A DNA stretch of 64,000 nt from an uncultured Altererythrobacter sp. (GCA_913056125.1 CAJXNC010000009.1:1-64000), one strand, 5' to 3'. Shown: positions 9,514-20,901, counted from the first letter of the stretch. Program-made: numbers and translations. The notes: a model not told the origin generated them from the letters alone.

Positions 9514-10518
9514 CTATTCGGCTGCCTGCGCGAAGCGGCTGGACCTGCCGGCAATTTCCTCGGCCATGCGCCGGACAAGCGCCGAGACAACCGCAACCAC
9601 GTCCTCCAACCCTTCACCCGGTTCTCGCAAGGCGCTGTCGAGATAGGTTGACCGGCAGACTTCCAGTTGCATGGCATGCAGTCCGCGCGCTGGTGCCGAA
9701 TGCCGGTCGAGGACATAGCCTCCCGCATAGGGGCGGTTATGTGAGGCACGTCGCCTGCGAGCCTCGAACAGGTCGAAGGCGGCAAGGCTGATATGCGCGG
9801 CGCAGGATGAACCGTAGCGATCGCCGACAATGAAATCGGGCGACGGATCGCGACCGTGCTTCGGACCCAGCGGCGGCATGGAATGCAAATCCAGCAGGAG
9901 CGCGCCGCCCCAACGGTCGCGCAGGCTTTCCAGCCTTTGCGCGAGCGCGGCATGATAAGGACGGTGCACCAGTTCGATACGCGCGTCGAGTTCCTCTGCA
10001 CTTATCCTGTTGCGCCACAACTCACCCATCCCGGTAAGGCGGCGGGGAACGAGACCAAGCCCACTGCGCGCCCGCCGGCCGGCGGCATGGCGCCTGCTGC
10101 CCCTTGGCGGGCCGGAACTGACCATGTCCCAGTCCATGTCGTCTGGTGCGCGATTAAGGTCGATCATCGCCCGCGGCGCGTGCGCCACCAGCAAGCTCGC
10201 GCCAGTCTGCTCCGCCACGCCGCGTGCGATCAGATCGGCGAATCGGTCTTCCAGGCGCAGGCTCGCTTCTTCGGGAAAGCGCATATTCTCGACCAGTTCG
10301 GACGGATAACTCCTCCCGGCATGGGGCACGGCGACAAGTACGGGGATCGGCGATGGCCTGCGCTTAAGCAGTTCGAACGCCGGAAGGCCCGCGCTTCCGG
10401 GAATGTGACCGCCTTGCACGCGGCCCGAATCGCCATTGCCTGTCAGACTATCGGCCATGCCCAGTTGCTGGCCGGGTTCATGCACGAAGTCAAAGCCCTG
10501 TGTCTCAAAGCTGGTCAC
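9514..10518 (-). CDS. N-formylglutamate amidohydrolase family protein
   Basis: 334 residues. FGase family: VAVPHAGRSYP (about residues 63-73), DLNRAPDDMDWDMV, and LLLDLHSMPPLG with the metal-binding Asp/His. The family hydrolyses N-formylglutamate to glutamate and formate in histidine breakdown, but several genomic members act on other N-acyl amino acids. No hut genes are near, so the substrate is open. The first available start is GTG 10518; ATG 10458 is an alternative, and neither has a good ribosome-binding site. It is divergent from cpdR, with about 73 bases between them. Confidence 0.85.
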   Translation of the reverse strand: MTSFETQGFDFVHEPGQQLGMADSLTGNGDSGRVQGGHIPGSAGLPAFELLKRRPSPIPVLVAVPHAGRSYPSELVENMRFPEEASLRLEDRFADLIARGVAEQTGASLLVAHAPRAMIDLNRAPDDMDWDMVSSGPPRGSRRHAAGRRARSGLGLVPRRLTGMGELWRNRISAEELDARIELVHRPYHAALAQRLESLRDRWGGALLLDLHSMPPLGPKHGRDPSPDFIVGDRYGSSCAAHISLAAFDLFEARRRRASHNRPYAGGYVLDRHSAPARGLHAMQLEVCRSTYLDSALREPGEGLEDVVAVVSALVRRMAEEIAGRSSRFAQAAE

Positions 10519-10591
10519 CTGCGAAACGGCACGGGAATTTAACGGATTTCTGGTCTAGGGCGCAGCTTCCATATCAATGAGGGGACCCGAG

Positions 10592-10966
10592 ATGATCCGT
10601 ATCCTGCTGGCCGAAGACGACCAGGCGATGCGCAGCTACCTGAAGCGCGCGCTCGAAAATGCAGGGTATTCGGTCACGGCGGTCGGCAGCGGGATGGAAG
10701 CCCTGCCACTTATCGAAACCGAGATCTACGACCTGCTGCTGTCGGACATCGTCATGCCGGAAATGGACGGAATCGAACTGGCCCAGCGCTGCACCGAGTT
10801 GAGCCCCTCGACCAAGGTCATGTTTATCACGGGATTTGCAGCGGTGACCATGCGCGCAAATCGCGAAGCTCCGCATGCCAAGATGCTTTCCAAGCCGTTC
10901 CACCTGAAGGACCTGGTGATGGAAGTAGAGCGTATTTTCGAAGACGCGGTTCCGCTGCGCCTCTAG
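10592..10966 (+). CDS. cpdR: CpdR-like single-domain response regulator
   Basis: 124 residues forming one receiver domain: acidic pair AEDD (residues 7-10), phospho-acceptor D52 in SDIVMPEMDG, T80 in MFITGFAAV and K101 in LSKPFHLKDLV. The LLLSDIVMPEMDGIELA and MFITGFAAV blocks match Caulobacter CpdR closely. In Caulobacter, unphosphorylated CpdR brings ClpXP to the pole and primes degradation of cell-cycle substrates; phosphorylation by CckA through ChpT turns it off. The start at ATG 10592 is favoured over ATG 10577 because GAGGGG lies just before it. cckA is about 14 kb away in this window. Confidence 0.88.
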   Translation: MIRILLAEDDQAMRSYLKRALENAGYSVTAVGSGMEALPLIETEIYDLLLSDIVMPEMDGIELAQRCTELSPSTKVMFITGFAAVTMRANREAPHAKMLSKPFHLKDLVMEVERIFEDAVPLRL

Positions 10967-11041
10967 GGTCTTGCAACACGCACAAGGCGGCGCTAGATGG
11001 CCCGCCTGCCGCGCAATTGGCGCACGGCAAACCAATGGCTC

Positions 11042-11116
11042 GGGCGTATAGCTCAGTGGTAGAGCACTATGTTGACATCGTAGGGGTCCCAAGTTCAATC
11101 CTTGGTACGCCCACCA
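11042..11116 (+). tRNA. tRNA-Val (anticodon GAC)
   Basis: Complete cloverleaf of 75 bases with encoded CCA. The acceptor arms GGGCGTA and TACGCCC pair; the D arm is GCTC/GAGC; the anticodon arm CTATG/CGTAG encloses TTGACAT with anticodon GAC; the T arm CCAAG/CTTGG encloses TTCAATC. Confidence 0.95.
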
Positions 11117-11130
11117 TTGGCTGAAATCGC

Positions 11131-11159
11131 AAAACCCGCCGCATTCGTGGCGGGTTTTT
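11131..11159 (+). terminator. Rho-independent terminator after tRNA-Val
   Basis: A stem of AAAACCCGCC with GGCGGGTTTT (arms 11131-11140 and 11149-11158), with a GC-closed ATTC loop, runs into a T tract 15 bases after the tRNA end. Confidence 0.85.
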
Positions 11160-11251
11160 CGCATCTGCGAAGCGGGCCTTGCGCGAAGCTGTGTCACTGC
11201 TAAGACCGCCCCAAATCCCCGAAAGAATTCTCTAGAGAACAGGAAGCCCAG

Positions 11252-12481
11252 ATGGCGAAAATTCAGGTCAAGAACCCGATCGTGGAGATCGATGGCGACG
11301 AGATGACGAAGATCATTTGGCAGTGGATCCGCGAAAGGCTGATCCTGCCTTATCTCGACGTCGACCTGAAATATTACGACCTTTCGGTCGAGAAGCGCGA
11401 CGAGACGGATGACCAGATCACCGTCGATGCCGCCAATGCCATCAAGAAATACGGCGTGGGCGTGAAGTGCGCCACGATTACTCCCGACGAAGCGCGCGTC
11501 GAGGAATTCGGCCTCAAGCAGATGTGGCGCAGCCCGAACGGCACGATTCGCAACATCTTGGGCGGCACCATTTTCCGTGAGCCGATCGTGATCGACAATG
11601 TGCCGCGGCTTGTGCCCGGCTGGACCGACCCCATCGTAGTCGGTCGCCACGCCTTCGGTGACCAGTATCGCGCCACCGACACGCTGATTCCCGGCGCGGG
11701 CAAGCTGCGCCTCGTCTTCGAGGGCGAAGACGGCAAGAACATCGATCTGGAAGTCTACGAGTTCCAGGCACCCGGCGTTGCCATGGCGATGTACAATCTT
11801 GATGAATCGATCCGCGACTTTGCGCGCGCCAGCTTCAATTATGGCCTCGACCGCGGCTGGCCAGTCTATCTCTCGACCAAGAACACGATCATGAAGCGCT
11901 ATGACGGCCGCTTCAAGGACCTGTTCCAGGAAGTCTTCGACACCGAGGGATTTGCCGAGAAGTTCGCCGAAGCCAAGATCACCTATGAACACCGCTTGAT
12001 CGACGACATGGTTGCCGCTGCGCTCAAGTGGAACGGCAAGTTCGTCTGGGCCTGCAAGAATTATGACGGCGACGTGCAGTCGGACGTCGTGGCGCAGGGC
12101 TTTGGCTCGCTCGGCCTGATGACATCGGTGCTGATGACGCCGGACGGCAAGACGGTGGAAGCCGAGGCCGCGCACGGCACGGTCACCCGCCACTATCGCC
12201 AGCACCAGCAGGGCAAGGCGACCTCGACCAACCCGATCGCTTCGATCTTCGCCTGGACGCGCGGCCTCATGTATCGTGGCCGTTTCGACGGTACGCCCGA
12301 TGTCGTGGCCTTTGCCGAAACGCTGGAGCGTGTCTGCATCGAGAGCGTCGAAAACGGCAAGATGACCAAGGACCTCGCCCTGCTCATCGGTCCCGACCAG
12401 AGCTGGATGACGACCGAGCAGTTCTTCGAAGCCATCGTCGAAGGCTTGGAAAAAGAAATGGCCAAGCAGGGCCTCGCCTGA
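11252..12481 (+). CDS. icd: NADP-dependent isocitrate dehydrogenase
   Basis: 409 residues, the length of the eukaryotic-like (type II) dimeric IDH found in alphaproteobacteria. It converts isocitrate to 2-oxoglutarate, CO2 and NADPH in the TCA cycle. [13 protein letters not shown] opens the protein, and [19 protein letters not shown] (about residues 94-112) is the isocitrate-binding loop. [12 protein letters not shown] (about 306-317) is the cofactor-binding region. GGAAG precedes ATG 11252. A long minus-strand open frame across it is a shadow. Confidence 0.96.
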   Translation: MAKIQVKNPIVEIDGDEMTKIIWQWIRERLILPYLDVDLKYYDLSVEKRDETDDQITVDAANAIKKYGVGVKCATITPDEARVEEFGLKQMWRSPNGTIRNILGGTIFREPIVIDNVPRLVPGWTDPIVVGRHAFGDQYRATDTLIPGAGKLRLVFEGEDGKNIDLEVYEFQAPGVAMAMYNLDESIRDFARASFNYGLDRGWPVYLSTKNTIMKRYDGRFKDLFQEVFDTEGFAEKFAEAKITYEHRLIDDMVAAALKWNGKFVWACKNYDGDVQSDVVAQGFGSLGLMTSVLMTPDGKTVEAEAAHGTVTRHYRQHQQGKATSTNPIASIFAWTRGLMYRGRFDGTPDVVAFAETLERVCIESVENGKMTKDLALLIGPDQSWMTTEQFFEAIVEGLEKEMAKQGLA

Positions 12482-12558
12482 TCCGGAACCATATTGCTTC
12501 CCGCTAGATAGGTCAGTGTGGATCGAGTAATCGTCCTGCTGACCAATCGGGAGCAAAC

Positions 12559-14157
12559 ATGAGCAAAGCCCGCCTCGAGATCCGCCAGGCCGTCGCAGCA
12601 GATATCGATGCGATCGCGGCGCTGGTCGGTCGCGTATACAAAGAATTCGGCACCTACCCGCGGCGCAAGTTGGTCGGCCAGCTGAACAATTACCCGGAAG
12701 GGTGCTTCGTCGCCGTGCTCGACGACAAGCTGGTCGGCTATTGCGCTTCCATGCGCATCGGCGGCGACAAGGCCCTTCGACCGCACAGCTGGGACGAGAT
12801 TACCGGCAATGGCTATGGCAGCCGACACGATCCCACCGGCGACTGGCTTTACGGCTATGAAATGTGCGTCGACCCTGCCGTGCGCGGCACACGGATTGGG
12901 CGCAGGCTCTATGAGGAACGGCGCTTCCTCGCCGAACAGCAGGAGCTGAAGGGCATCGTGTTTGCCGGCCGCATGCCCAATCTCAAGCGGCATTGGCGAA
13001 AGGTCGAAAGCGCGCAGGATTATCTTGACCAGGTCATGGCCGGAAAGCTGCATGACCCGGTCATCCGCTTCCAGTTGGCAAACGGGTTCGAGCCGATCGG
13101 TATTCTCGAGAACTACCTGCCGGAAGACAAGGCAAGCCGGGGCAATGCCGTCCACATGGTGTGGCGCAATCCCTTCGTGGACCAGGACAATAGCGCTCGC
13201 CCCAAGGTTCCCCGCGGTGTCGAAAGCGTTCGCATCGCCACCTGCCAGTTGCAGGCACGCGCGGTGAAGGATTTCGACGAGTTTATTGGGCAGGTGCGTT
13301 ATTTCGTCGATATCGCAAGCGATTACGGCTCGGATTTCATACTCTTTCCGGAATTGTTCACGCTGATGCTGCTGAGTGCGGAATCGCGCCAGCTATCGCC
13401 GCTGGAATCGATTGAGAAGCTGAGCGAATACACGCCCGCCATCCGCGATGCGCTTTCCGAGATGGCGCTGAAGTACAACATCAACATCATTGGCGGATCG
13501 CATCCCACCCGCATGCCCGACGGCGACATTCACAATGTCGCCTATATCTGCCTGCGCGACGGCTCTGTGCACGAGCAAGAGAAGATACACCCAACGCCCA
13601 ACGAGGCCTATTGGTGGAACATCAAGGGCGGCGATTCCATCGATGTGATCCAGACTGATCGCGGCCCGATAGGCGTCCAGATCTGCTATGATTCGGAGTT
13701 CCCGGAACTCTCTCGACGCCTGGTGGACCAGGGCGCGCGGATCATCTTCGTACCTTTCTGCACCGACAGCCGACAAGGCTATATGCGCGTGCGCTATTGC
13801 TCGGCCGCGCGCGCCATCGAGAACCAGTGCTTCGTGGTGATGAGCGGCAATGTCGGCAATCTGCCCAACGTTTCCAACATGGACATCCAATATGCGCAGA
13901 GCTGCATCCTGACGCCCTGCGACTTCCCCTTTGCCCGCGACGGGATCGCCGCCGAGGCAACGGAAAATGTCGAGACGCTGACCATCAGTGACGTGAACCT
14001 CGCGGATCTGAGCTGGGCGCGCGCCGAAGGCACTGTCCGCAACCTGGCCGATCGACGCTTCGACCTTTACCGCATCGAATGGGACGAGGCCTCGGGCAAC
14101 TCTCCTGAACCAGGCGGCCACGAGCCGATGCGCCAGCATGGTCCGGGCGGAGGCTAA
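12559..14157 (+). CDS. GNAT acetyltransferase fused to a carbon-nitrogen hydrolase
   Basis: 532 residues. Residues about 1-195 are a GNAT domain with the acyl-CoA loop around GTRIGRRLYEERRFL. Residues about 220-500 are a nitrilase-superfamily amidase with the complete catalytic triad E265 (FPELF), K342 (QEKIHPTPNE) and C376 (QICYDSEFPE). This fusion is a recognised but functionally unassigned protein family in proteobacteria. It could acetylate an amine and remove or recycle an amide on the same small molecule; that is inference. GGGAG precedes ATG 12559. The following transporter gene starts 143 bases downstream. Confidence 0.9.
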   Translation: MSKARLEIRQAVAADIDAIAALVGRVYKEFGTYPRRKLVGQLNNYPEGCFVAVLDDKLVGYCASMRIGGDKALRPHSWDEITGNGYGSRHDPTGDWLYGYEMCVDPAVRGTRIGRRLYEERRFLAEQQELKGIVFAGRMPNLKRHWRKVESAQDYLDQVMAGKLHDPVIRFQLANGFEPIGILENYLPEDKASRGNAVHMVWRNPFVDQDNSARPKVPRGVESVRIATCQLQARAVKDFDEFIGQVRYFVDIASDYGSDFILFPELFTLMLLSAESRQLSPLESIEKLSEYTPAIRDALSEMALKYNINIIGGSHPTRMPDGDIHNVAYICLRDGSVHEQEKIHPTPNEAYWWNIKGGDSIDVIQTDRGPIGVQICYDSEFPELSRRLVDQGARIIFVPFCTDSRQGYMRVRYCSAARAIENQCFVVMSGNVGNLPNVSNMDIQYAQSCILTPCDFPFARDGIAAEATENVETLTISDVNLADLSWARAEGTVRNLADRRFDLYRIEWDEASGNSPEPGGHEPMRQHGPGGG

Positions 14158-14300
14158 AATCTCCTAGGCCTCGGGTGATTGCAGCCGCTCTCGCCAGCAG
14201 CAATCCGCCCGTTGTGACTACCGGGCCGCCGCCGACAATTGTGGCTTCCTGCACTTTGTGCATTGCAGCAGTCATTATTTCTCTGACATACAATCACGCG

Positions 14301-16064
14301 ATGCATGGTGGCCATATATCTCCGATGATGTCGGATGCGCTGGTAATCCTCGGCGCCACCGGAATCGTCATTCCGCTCTTCGCCCGTTTTCGCATCACGC
14401 CAATCATCGGCTTCATCCTGGTGGGATTGTTGGTCGGGCCGTTCGGTCTCGGCCGCATGGTCTACGAGTATGAATGGCTGACCCATATCACCATTACGGA
14501 CCCGGAAAGGCTCGACCCTTTCGCGGAACTGGGCATCACCCTGCTGCTGTTCTCCATCGGGCTGGAGCTCAGTTTCAATCGCCTGTGGGAGTTGCGCAAA
14601 CTGGTTTTCGGCCTTGGCGCGCTCGAACTGCTGGTCATCGGCGGCCTGCTGGCGGCATTCCTTTCCATGATGGGGCAGTACTGGACCGGCGCGCTCGGCC
14701 TTGGATTCGCGCTGGCTTTCTCTTCCACCGCGCTCGTCCTGCCGATTTCGGGCACCAAGACACCGGTCGGGCGTGCGGCTTTGTCCATGCTCCTGTTCGA
14801 GGACATCATGATCGTCCCGATCATCTTCATGCTCGGCGCCCTGGCACCCTATGCTGCCGAGGAAGGCCTCACCGGCCTGTTTGATACGATCTGGCAGGGC
14901 ATGCTCGTCGTGGCGGTAATGATGGTGGCGGGCCGCTATGCCCTACCCCGCCTGTTCGCCCTCGCCGCACGCGCCAAGAGCCCCGAACTTTTTCTGGCGG
15001 CCAGCATGCTGGTGGTGATCGGCGCAAGCCTAGCCACCGCGATTGTCGGACTCTCGCCGATCGTCGGCGCGCTGATCGCCGGACTGCTGATCGCCGAGAC
15101 TGAATATCACAACGAGGTCGAAGGGATCATGGAGCCGTTCAAGGGACTGGCCCTCGGCGTATTCCTGATAACCGTTGGCATGGGTATCGACCTCACCACG
15201 ATCTGGGCCAACCTCTGGTCCATTCTTGCCGCCGTTGTCGGCGTGCTTGTGCTCAAGGCGGGGGTGACCGGTATCCTGCTGCGCCTGATGGGGGCACGGC
15301 GTTCTACCGCGACCGAGACCGGTATCCTCATGGCCAGTCCATCGGAGACCACGTTGATCGTGCTCGCCGCCGCCACGCAAGCACTCCTGATCCAGCCCGG
15401 CACGGCACAGTTCTGGCAGATCGTCACCGCCATCGGCCTGACCGTCACCCCGCTCCTGGCCATGCTCGGCAAGCATATGGCGCGCCGGATCGAGCCGGCA
15501 CCCGAAATGTCGGACGCCGACCTTGCCGACGGCAAGCCGCGCGTGATCATCATCGGTTTCGGCCGTGTCGGGCGACTTGTGGCGCAAATGCTCGACAAGC
15601 ATGACCAGCCCTATATCGGGATCGATTCGGACTCTGATCTTATCTCGAATGCCCGCATGGACGGCTATAACGCGCTATTCGGCAATGCAGCGCGCGGGGA
15701 CATTCTCGACAAGCTCGGCATGCAAGATTGTCCTGCCGTGATCCTGACCATGGACGAGCACGTCCTGGCCAACAGGCTGGTCAAGAAATTACGCTTGGCG
15801 CATCCCGACCTGCCCATCATCGCCCGTGCGCGCGACAGCGACCATGCGGCCGAACTTTACAAGAGCGGTGCCAGCACCGCCGTTCCCGAGACACTGGAAA
15901 GCTCGCTGCAATTGTCAGAGGCCGTGCTGGTGGACCTAGGGGTCGCCATGGGACCGGTGATCGCCTCGATCCACGAAAAGCGCGACGAGTTCCGCGAGCA
16001 GATCCAAGACCGGGCCGAGCTGGAGCACAAACCCAAGCTGCGGACCTCTACGGCAGAGAGTTAG
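14301..16064 (+). CDS. Kef-type (CPA2) potassium/cation:proton antiporter with TrkA-N domain
   Basis: 587 residues from ATG 14301. About a dozen hydrophobic segments make up the Na_H_exchanger core (residues about 10-385). A cytosolic RCK/TrkA-N domain follows from about 413, with the Rossmann motif GFGRVGR and an acidic IGIDSDSD strand end, so NAD(H) probably gates it. Role: electroneutral K+ efflux, for osmotic or electrophile protection. An upstream in-frame GTG at 14175 would add 42 residues of poor quality, so I prefer 14301. Its stop overlaps the alaS stop by four bases; the two genes converge. Confidence 0.88.
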   Translation: MHGGHISPMMSDALVILGATGIVIPLFARFRITPIIGFILVGLLVGPFGLGRMVYEYEWLTHITITDPERLDPFAELGITLLLFSIGLELSFNRLWELRKLVFGLGALELLVIGGLLAAFLSMMGQYWTGALGLGFALAFSSTALVLPISGTKTPVGRAALSMLLFEDIMIVPIIFMLGALAPYAAEEGLTGLFDTIWQGMLVVAVMMVAGRYALPRLFALAARAKSPELFLAASMLVVIGASLATAIVGLSPIVGALIAGLLIAETEYHNEVEGIMEPFKGLALGVFLITVGMGIDLTTIWANLWSILAAVVGVLVLKAGVTGILLRLMGARRSTATETGILMASPSETTLIVLAAATQALLIQPGTAQFWQIVTAIGLTVTPLLAMLGKHMARRIEPAPEMSDADLADGKPRVIIIGFGRVGRLVAQMLDKHDQPYIGIDSDSDLISNARMDGYNALFGNAARGDILDKLGMQDCPAVILTMDEHVLANRLVKKLRLAHPDLPIIARARDSDHAAELYKSGASTAVPETLESSLQLSEAVLVDLGVAMGPVIASIHEKRDEFREQIQDRAELEHKPKLRTSTAES

Positions 16065-18727
16065 GCGTCGGCCTTTGCCAGTGCTTCGCGCACGGCAGCC
16101 AATGCATCCTCGGCCTTGTCACCATCGGGACCACCGCCCTGAGCCATATCGGGCCGGCCACCGCCGCCCTTGCCGCCAAGGGCCTCGACCCCCGCTCGAA
16201 CCAGGTCGACTGCGCTGACAGTGCCGGTCAAGTCGTCGGTCACAGCAACGGCAAAGGCCGCCTTGCCATCATTGACAGCACAGATCGCGGCAACACCCGA
16301 TCCCATGCGCTGCTTGGCCTCGTCGAGCAGGCCGCGCAATTCCTTGGGGTTCATGCCCTGGAGGACCTGGCCGGAGAATTTCACGCCGCCAATTTCTTCA
16401 TCAGCCGGACCGGCATTGTCACCGCCGCCGCCAAGCGCCAATTGCTTCTTCGCTTCGGCCAGTTCGCGTTCGAGGGTCTTGCGCTCATCGACCAGTGCAG
16501 CAACGCGTTCGAGCACGTCGTCGGGTGCGGTCTTGAGCGTGGCGGCGACAGTCTTGAGTGCCTCCTCACGGCCGACCACCCATTGCCGCGCGGCTTCACC
16601 GGTCAGCGCCTCGATCCTGCGCACGCCCGAAGACACCGCGCTTTCGGACACGATGCGGAACAGGCCGATATCGCCCGTCGCCTTCACATGCGTACCGCCG
16701 CACAGTTCGACAGAGTAATTGTGTCCGCTGCCTTCCCAATTGCTGCGGCCCATGGAGAGCACGCGCACTTCCTCGCCATATTTCTCACCAAAAAGCGCCA
16801 TGGCGCCTGCGGCAATGGCATCGTCGGGGCTCATCAAGCGCGTGCTGACCGGCTCGTTATAGCGAATCTCGGCATTCACCTCGGCCTCGATCTCGGCGAT
16901 TTCCTCGTCGCTGATCGGCTTGGGATGCGAGAAGTCGAAGCGGAAACGATCCTCCGCAACAAGCGAGCCTTTCTGCGTAACATGTTCGCCAAGGCGATTG
17001 CGCAGGGCTGCATGAAGCAAGTGCGTGGCCGAATGATTGGCGCGAATGCGATCGCGTCGTTCGGCATCGATGGCGAGATGGACGGTGTCGCCCACTGCAA
17101 TCGTTCCCGAGGTGATCTTGCCGTGATGGGCATGCAGGCGACCAAGCGGCTTGGAGGTCTCCCCCACCTCGATCTCGAGCCGGTGGTCGCCCGTGATTAC
17201 GCCGGTGTCGCCGGTCTGGCCCCCGCTTTCGCCATAAAAGGGAGTCTGGTTGGTGAGCACGGTCACCTGCTGCCCGGAATCCGCGCGTCCCACTTCCTTG
17301 CCATCGACGACGAGCGCAACCACGCGGCCCTCGCCCTCAATGGTGCTGTAACCGGTGAATTCGGTCGCGCCCTCGCGCTCGGCAATGTCGAACCACACTT
17401 CGCTATCTGATGCCTCGCCGGAACCCTTCCAGGCCGCACGTGCCGCAGCCTTCTGTTGCGCCATCGCCGCATCGAAGCCGGCCTTGTCCACGCCGATATT
17501 GCGCGAACGCAGTGCGTCCTCGGTCAGGTCATAAGGGAAGCCATAGGTATCGTAGAGGCGGAAGGCAGTCTCGCCGGGGAGGCTATCGCCCTCGCCCATT
17601 TCGGCTGTCTCCTCGTCGAGCAGGCGCAGGCCCTTGTCGAGCGTTTGGCGGAAGCGCGTCTCCTCGCGCTCGAGCACTTCGGTGATGAGCGCCTCGGCGC
17701 GGCCGAGTTCGGGATAGGCATGGCCCATTTCTTCGACCAGCGAAGGCACAAGGCGATGCATGAGCGGCTTCTCCGCGCCCAACAGATGTGCATGGCGCAT
17801 GGCCCGGCGCATGATCCGGCGCAGGACATAGCCGCGTCCTTCATTGGACGGCAGCACGCCATCGGCAATCAGGAAACTGGTCGAACGCAAATGGTCGGCG
17901 ATGACACGGTGGCTGGCAAGTTTCTCGCCTTCGGCCTTGGCACCTGACATCTCCGCGCTCACCGAAATCAGTTCGCGGAAGGTGTCGGTCTCGAATACGT
18001 TCTGCACCCCCTGCATCACGCTGGCTATGCGTTCGAGACCCATGCCGGTATCGATGCTCGGGCGCGGCAGGTCGCCGATGATTTCATCCGCCTCCTGCAT
18101 GTGCTGCATGAAGACGAGGTTCCAGATTTCAACAAAACGATCGCCATCTTCATCAGGCGAGCCGGGAGGGCCACCTGCGACCTCGGGACCATAGTCCCAG
18201 AATATCTCGGAACACGGACCACATGGACCGTCCGAACCCATGGCCCAAAAATTATCCTTGGTCGGAATGCGGATGATACGCTGTTCAGGCAGGCCGGAAA
18301 TCTTGCGCCACAGGTCGAAAGCCTCATCATCTGTATGGTAGACAGTGACGGTAAGCCTGTCCTTGTCGAGGCCGAGTTCACCCGTAACCATGCCCCAGGC
18401 CAATTCGATCGCGCGCTCCTTGAAATAGTCCCCGAAGCTGAAATTGCCGAGCATCTCGAACAGGGTCAGGTGACGAGCCGTATAGCCGACATTGTCGAGG
18501 TCGTTGTGCTTGCCCCCGGCGCGGACGCATTTCTGGCTGCTCGTTGCACGTGGAGCAGGCGGAGTCTCGAGCCCGGTAAAGACGTTCTTGAACGGAACCA
18601 TGCCCGCATTGACGAACATGAGCGTCGGATCGTTATAGGGCACCAGCGGTGCCGAAGGCGCCACCAGGTGGTCATTGGCCGCGAAGTAATCGAGGAATGC
18701 GCGGCGAATATCGTTGGTCGAGTGCAT
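16061..18727 (-). CDS. alaS: Alanyl-tRNA synthetase
   Basis: 888 residues, full length. It charges tRNA-Ala and edits Ser/Gly mischarging. The class II catalytic core is N-terminal (motif 1 region [15 protein letters not shown] at about residues 29-43). The editing-site metal ligands are all present: H565 and H569 in HSATH, and C676 and H680 in [11 protein letters not shown]. The C-terminal C-Ala domain with a coiled stretch and glycine-rich [16 protein letters not shown] closes the protein. It starts at ATG 18727. Confidence 0.97.
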   Translation of the reverse strand: MHSTNDIRRAFLDYFAANDHLVAPSAPLVPYNDPTLMFVNAGMVPFKNVFTGLETPPAPRATSSQKCVRAGGKHNDLDNVGYTARHLTLFEMLGNFSFGDYFKERAIELAWGMVTGELGLDKDRLTVTVYHTDDEAFDLWRKISGLPEQRIIRIPTKDNFWAMGSDGPCGPCSEIFWDYGPEVAGGPPGSPDEDGDRFVEIWNLVFMQHMQEADEIIGDLPRPSIDTGMGLERIASVMQGVQNVFETDTFRELISVSAEMSGAKAEGEKLASHRVIADHLRSTSFLIADGVLPSNEGRGYVLRRIMRRAMRHAHLLGAEKPLMHRLVPSLVEEMGHAYPELGRAEALITEVLEREETRFRQTLDKGLRLLDEETAEMGEGDSLPGETAFRLYDTYGFPYDLTEDALRSRNIGVDKAGFDAAMAQQKAAARAAWKGSGEASDSEVWFDIAEREGATEFTGYSTIEGEGRVVALVVDGKEVGRADSGQQVTVLTNQTPFYGESGGQTGDTGVITGDHRLEIEVGETSKPLGRLHAHHGKITSGTIAVGDTVHLAIDAERRDRIRANHSATHLLHAALRNRLGEHVTQKGSLVAEDRFRFDFSHPKPISDEEIAEIEAEVNAEIRYNEPVSTRLMSPDDAIAAGAMALFGEKYGEEVRVLSMGRSNWEGSGHNYSVELCGGTHVKATGDIGLFRIVSESAVSSGVRRIEALTGEAARQWVVGREEALKTVAATLKTAPDDVLERVAALVDERKTLERELAEAKKQLALGGGGDNAGPADEEIGGVKFSGQVLQGMNPKELRGLLDEAKQRMGSGVAAICAVNDGKAAFAVAVTDDLTGTVSAVDLVRAGVEALGGKGGGGRPDMAQGGGPDGDKAEDALAAVREALAKADA

Positions 18728-18811
18728 CGCGCCGAGTTAGGACCTGCCAACGCGCGCGACAAGCGCCTTCAAGCCTTTCACGCCCCGGAAAACACCAAAT
18801 TGCATCGCCGA

Positions 18812-19633
18812 TCAGGCCTTGCGGGCCGATACGATCCAGCCGGCGGCCGGCATGGAGACGATTCCATCCGCCATGTTGCGCCTGGCAAGCTCCCTCACCC
18901 GGTGCTTGAAATCGGCCCGGGCATTGTCGTCCATCCCAGAAATGACGCGCGCCGCAGGCCCGATTGCGGCGAAATAATCGACGGCATCGGCAAGCGGATC
19001 AACCCCGGCACCCACGATCATCGGGAAATTGAAAGCATCGATGGCGATGCTTTCCCAACCGCCACCGGCAAGGATCTTCCGGATACGATCAGGATCGGCA
19101 AAACCGAACGGACCCGGCGAACCTGGAGGTGGTGGCGGTGGACCAGCGGGAAGAAGGTCCATGACGTCTGTAAAGAAAGGATTCTCCGCAGGAGACCGAA
19201 AGCAGGAGAACAGCAGGTGCGCGCCACGGTCCGCCTGGTCGGCCAGATTGGCAAATGCCCCCACTGGATCATCGAAGAACATGACCCCGTGACGCGAAAC
19301 GAGAAGCTGCGGGGCGAAACCGGAAGGGGCACGCCACACCGCCGCATCCGAGAGATCAAAGGATACGTTGCTCAGGTTGGCTCCCCGATCACGCGATGCC
19401 GCAACGAGCTGAGGTGAAACATCGACCCCCATGACACGTACGTCCGGGTAACCGCGGGCAATGGCCAACGAGAGCTCGCCGGCACCGCAGCCAATGTCGA
19501 GTACCGTATTGAAACGCAGGGACGGGATACGCGAGAGCAGCTTCTCGGTGACCGCTGTAAAACTGCGATCGGTGCGCCGCCACTCATTGGCCCAAGTTTC
19601 GCCCTGTGCGCCCAGCCACTCGCTCTTGTCCAT
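18812..19633 (-). CDS. Class I SAM-dependent methyltransferase
   Basis: 273 residues from ATG 19633, which has AAGGA seven bases upstream; the open frame extends to 19768 but without signals. Motif I VLDIGCGAGELSLAIA (about residues 44-59) binds SAM; the acidic motif II is MGVDVS. It resembles UbiE/BioC-like enzymes, and the substrate is not predictable. Polyproline GPPPPPPGS near residue 170 is a flexible loop. Between recA and alaS on the same strand, but about 200 bases and a hairpin separate it from recA. Confidence 0.82.
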   Translation of the reverse strand: MDKSEWLGAQGETWANEWRRTDRSFTAVTEKLLSRIPSLRFNTVLDIGCGAGELSLAIARGYPDVRVMGVDVSPQLVAASRDRGANLSNVSFDLSDAAVWRAPSGFAPQLLVSRHGVMFFDDPVGAFANLADQADRGAHLLFSCFRSPAENPFFTDVMDLLPAGPPPPPPGSPGPFGFADPDRIRKILAGGGWESIAIDAFNFPMIVGAGVDPLADAVDYFAAIGPAARVISGMDDNARADFKHRVRELARRNMADGIVSMPAAGWIVSARKA

Positions 19634-19723
19634 GATGTCCTTCCAGGAATTTCCCTTTCCGTTGACTAGGCTGGGATACGCGGCAATTTCAATAGGGTAG
19701 ATTGACCTTGTACCGTATCCGAC

Positions 19724-19782
19724 AAAACGGAAGAAGCCGGCGCACCGTCCCGACCAAAGGACTCGCACGCCGGCTCCGTTTC
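19724..19782 (-). terminator. Probable recA transcription terminator
   Basis: Long imperfect hairpin: AGCCGGCG/CGCCGGCT (19735-19742 with 19768-19775), flanked by the outer arms AACGGA/CCGTTT. Read on the minus strand it ends CCGTTTTGT, about 55 bases after the recA stop. Confidence 0.6.
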
Positions 19783-19836
19783 CTTAAGCGCCCCGCCCCG
19801 GTCGTCATTGGGGGCAGTTTACGCGCTTCTTGAGGA

Positions 19837-20901
19837 TCAGTTTTCGGAATCCGCGTCCGGGCCCGTCATCATCTCCTCGGCAACCTCGTCGGTCTTACCG
19901 CGAATGGCGGCTTCCAACTGGTCGCAAATCTCTGGGTTTTCCTTGAGGTAGGTCTTGGCGTTCTCGCGGCCCTGGCCGATGCGGATGCTGTCATAGCTGA
20001 ACCAGCTACCCGACTTCTCCACCAGTCCGGCCTTGACGCCAAGGTCGAGGATCTCACCGATCTTCGAAATACCCTCGCCATACATGATGTCGAATTCGAC
20101 CTGCTTGAACGGCGGGGCAACCTTGTTCTTGACCACTTTCACGCGGGTCGAATTACCGATCACCTCGTCGCGGTCCTTGATCTGGCCGGTGCGACGAATG
20201 TCGAGGCGGACAGAGGCGTAGAACTTGAGCGCATTACCGCCCGTGGTGGTTTCCGGATTGCCGTACATCACGCCGATCTTCATGCGCAGCTGGTTGATGA
20301 AGATCACCATGCACTTGGAGCGATTGATCGACCCCGTCAGCTTGCGCAGGCTCTGCGACATGAGGCGTGCCTGCAGGCCGACATGGCTGTCACCCATCTC
20401 GCCCTCGATCTCGGCCCGCGGAACCAATGCGGCAACCGAATCGACCACCAGCACATCGATGGCGTTGGAGCGAACCAGCGTATCGACGATCTCGAGCGCC
20501 TGCTCGCCCGTATCGGGCTGCGAAACGATCAGCTCGTCAATATCGACGCCGAGCTTCTTGGCATAAACCGGGTCGAGCGCATGTTCGGCATCGACAAAGG
20601 CGACGGTGCCGCCACCCTTCTGCGCTTCTGCCAGCACGTGCAGTGCAAGCGTGGTCTTGCCCGAGCTTTCCGGCCCGTAGACTTCGATCACGCGACCCTT
20701 GGGCAAGCCGCCAATGCCGAGCGCGATATCAAGGCCGAGCGAACCGGTGGAAATCGATTCCACATTCATCGCTTCCTTGCTGCCCAGCTTCATGGCCGAG
20801 CCCTTGCCGAATGCGCGATCGATCTGCGCGAGAGCGGCGTCGAGAGCCTTCTGACGATCCACGTTGGATTCCTTGTCTACCAATTTCAGACTTGCTGCCA
20901 T
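19837..20901 (-). CDS. recA: RecA recombinase
   Basis: 354 residues. Homologous recombination and SOS co-protease. Walker A GPESSGKT is at residues 76-83; the Walker B strand [19 protein letters not shown] and the L2 loop region ([24 protein letters not shown]) are intact. The acidic tail (TGPDADSEN) is normal. The start at ATG 20901 (MAASLKL) is chosen over the in-frame ATG eight codons upstream because it matches the family N-terminus. Expression should be DNA-damage inducible through the operator at 20979-20993. Confidence 0.98.
   Translation of the reverse strand: MAASLKLVDKESNVDRQKALDAALAQIDRAFGKGSAMKLGSKEAMNVESISTGSLGLDIALGIGGLPKGRVIEVYGPESSGKTTLALHVLAEAQKGGGTVAFVDAEHALDPVYAKKLGVDIDELIVSQPDTGEQALEIVDTLVRSNAIDVLVVDSVAALVPRAEIEGEMGDSHVGLQARLMSQSLRKLTGSINRSKCMVIFINQLRMKIGVMYGNPETTTGGNALKFYASVRLDIRRTGQIKDRDEVIGNSTRVKVVKNKVAPPFKQVEFDIMYGEGISKIGEILDLGVKAGLVEKSGSWFSYDSIRIGQGRENAKTYLKENPEICDQLEAAIRGKTDEVAEEMMTGPDADSEN

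Noticed and set aside
10574-12556. 660-residue minus-strand open frame
   Set aside because: Antisense to icd, cpdR and the tRNA; its length follows from high-GC codon use and its product resembles nothing.
15728-17410. 560-residue plus-strand open frame
   Set aside because: Shadow of the Kef antiporter and alaS; no domain content.
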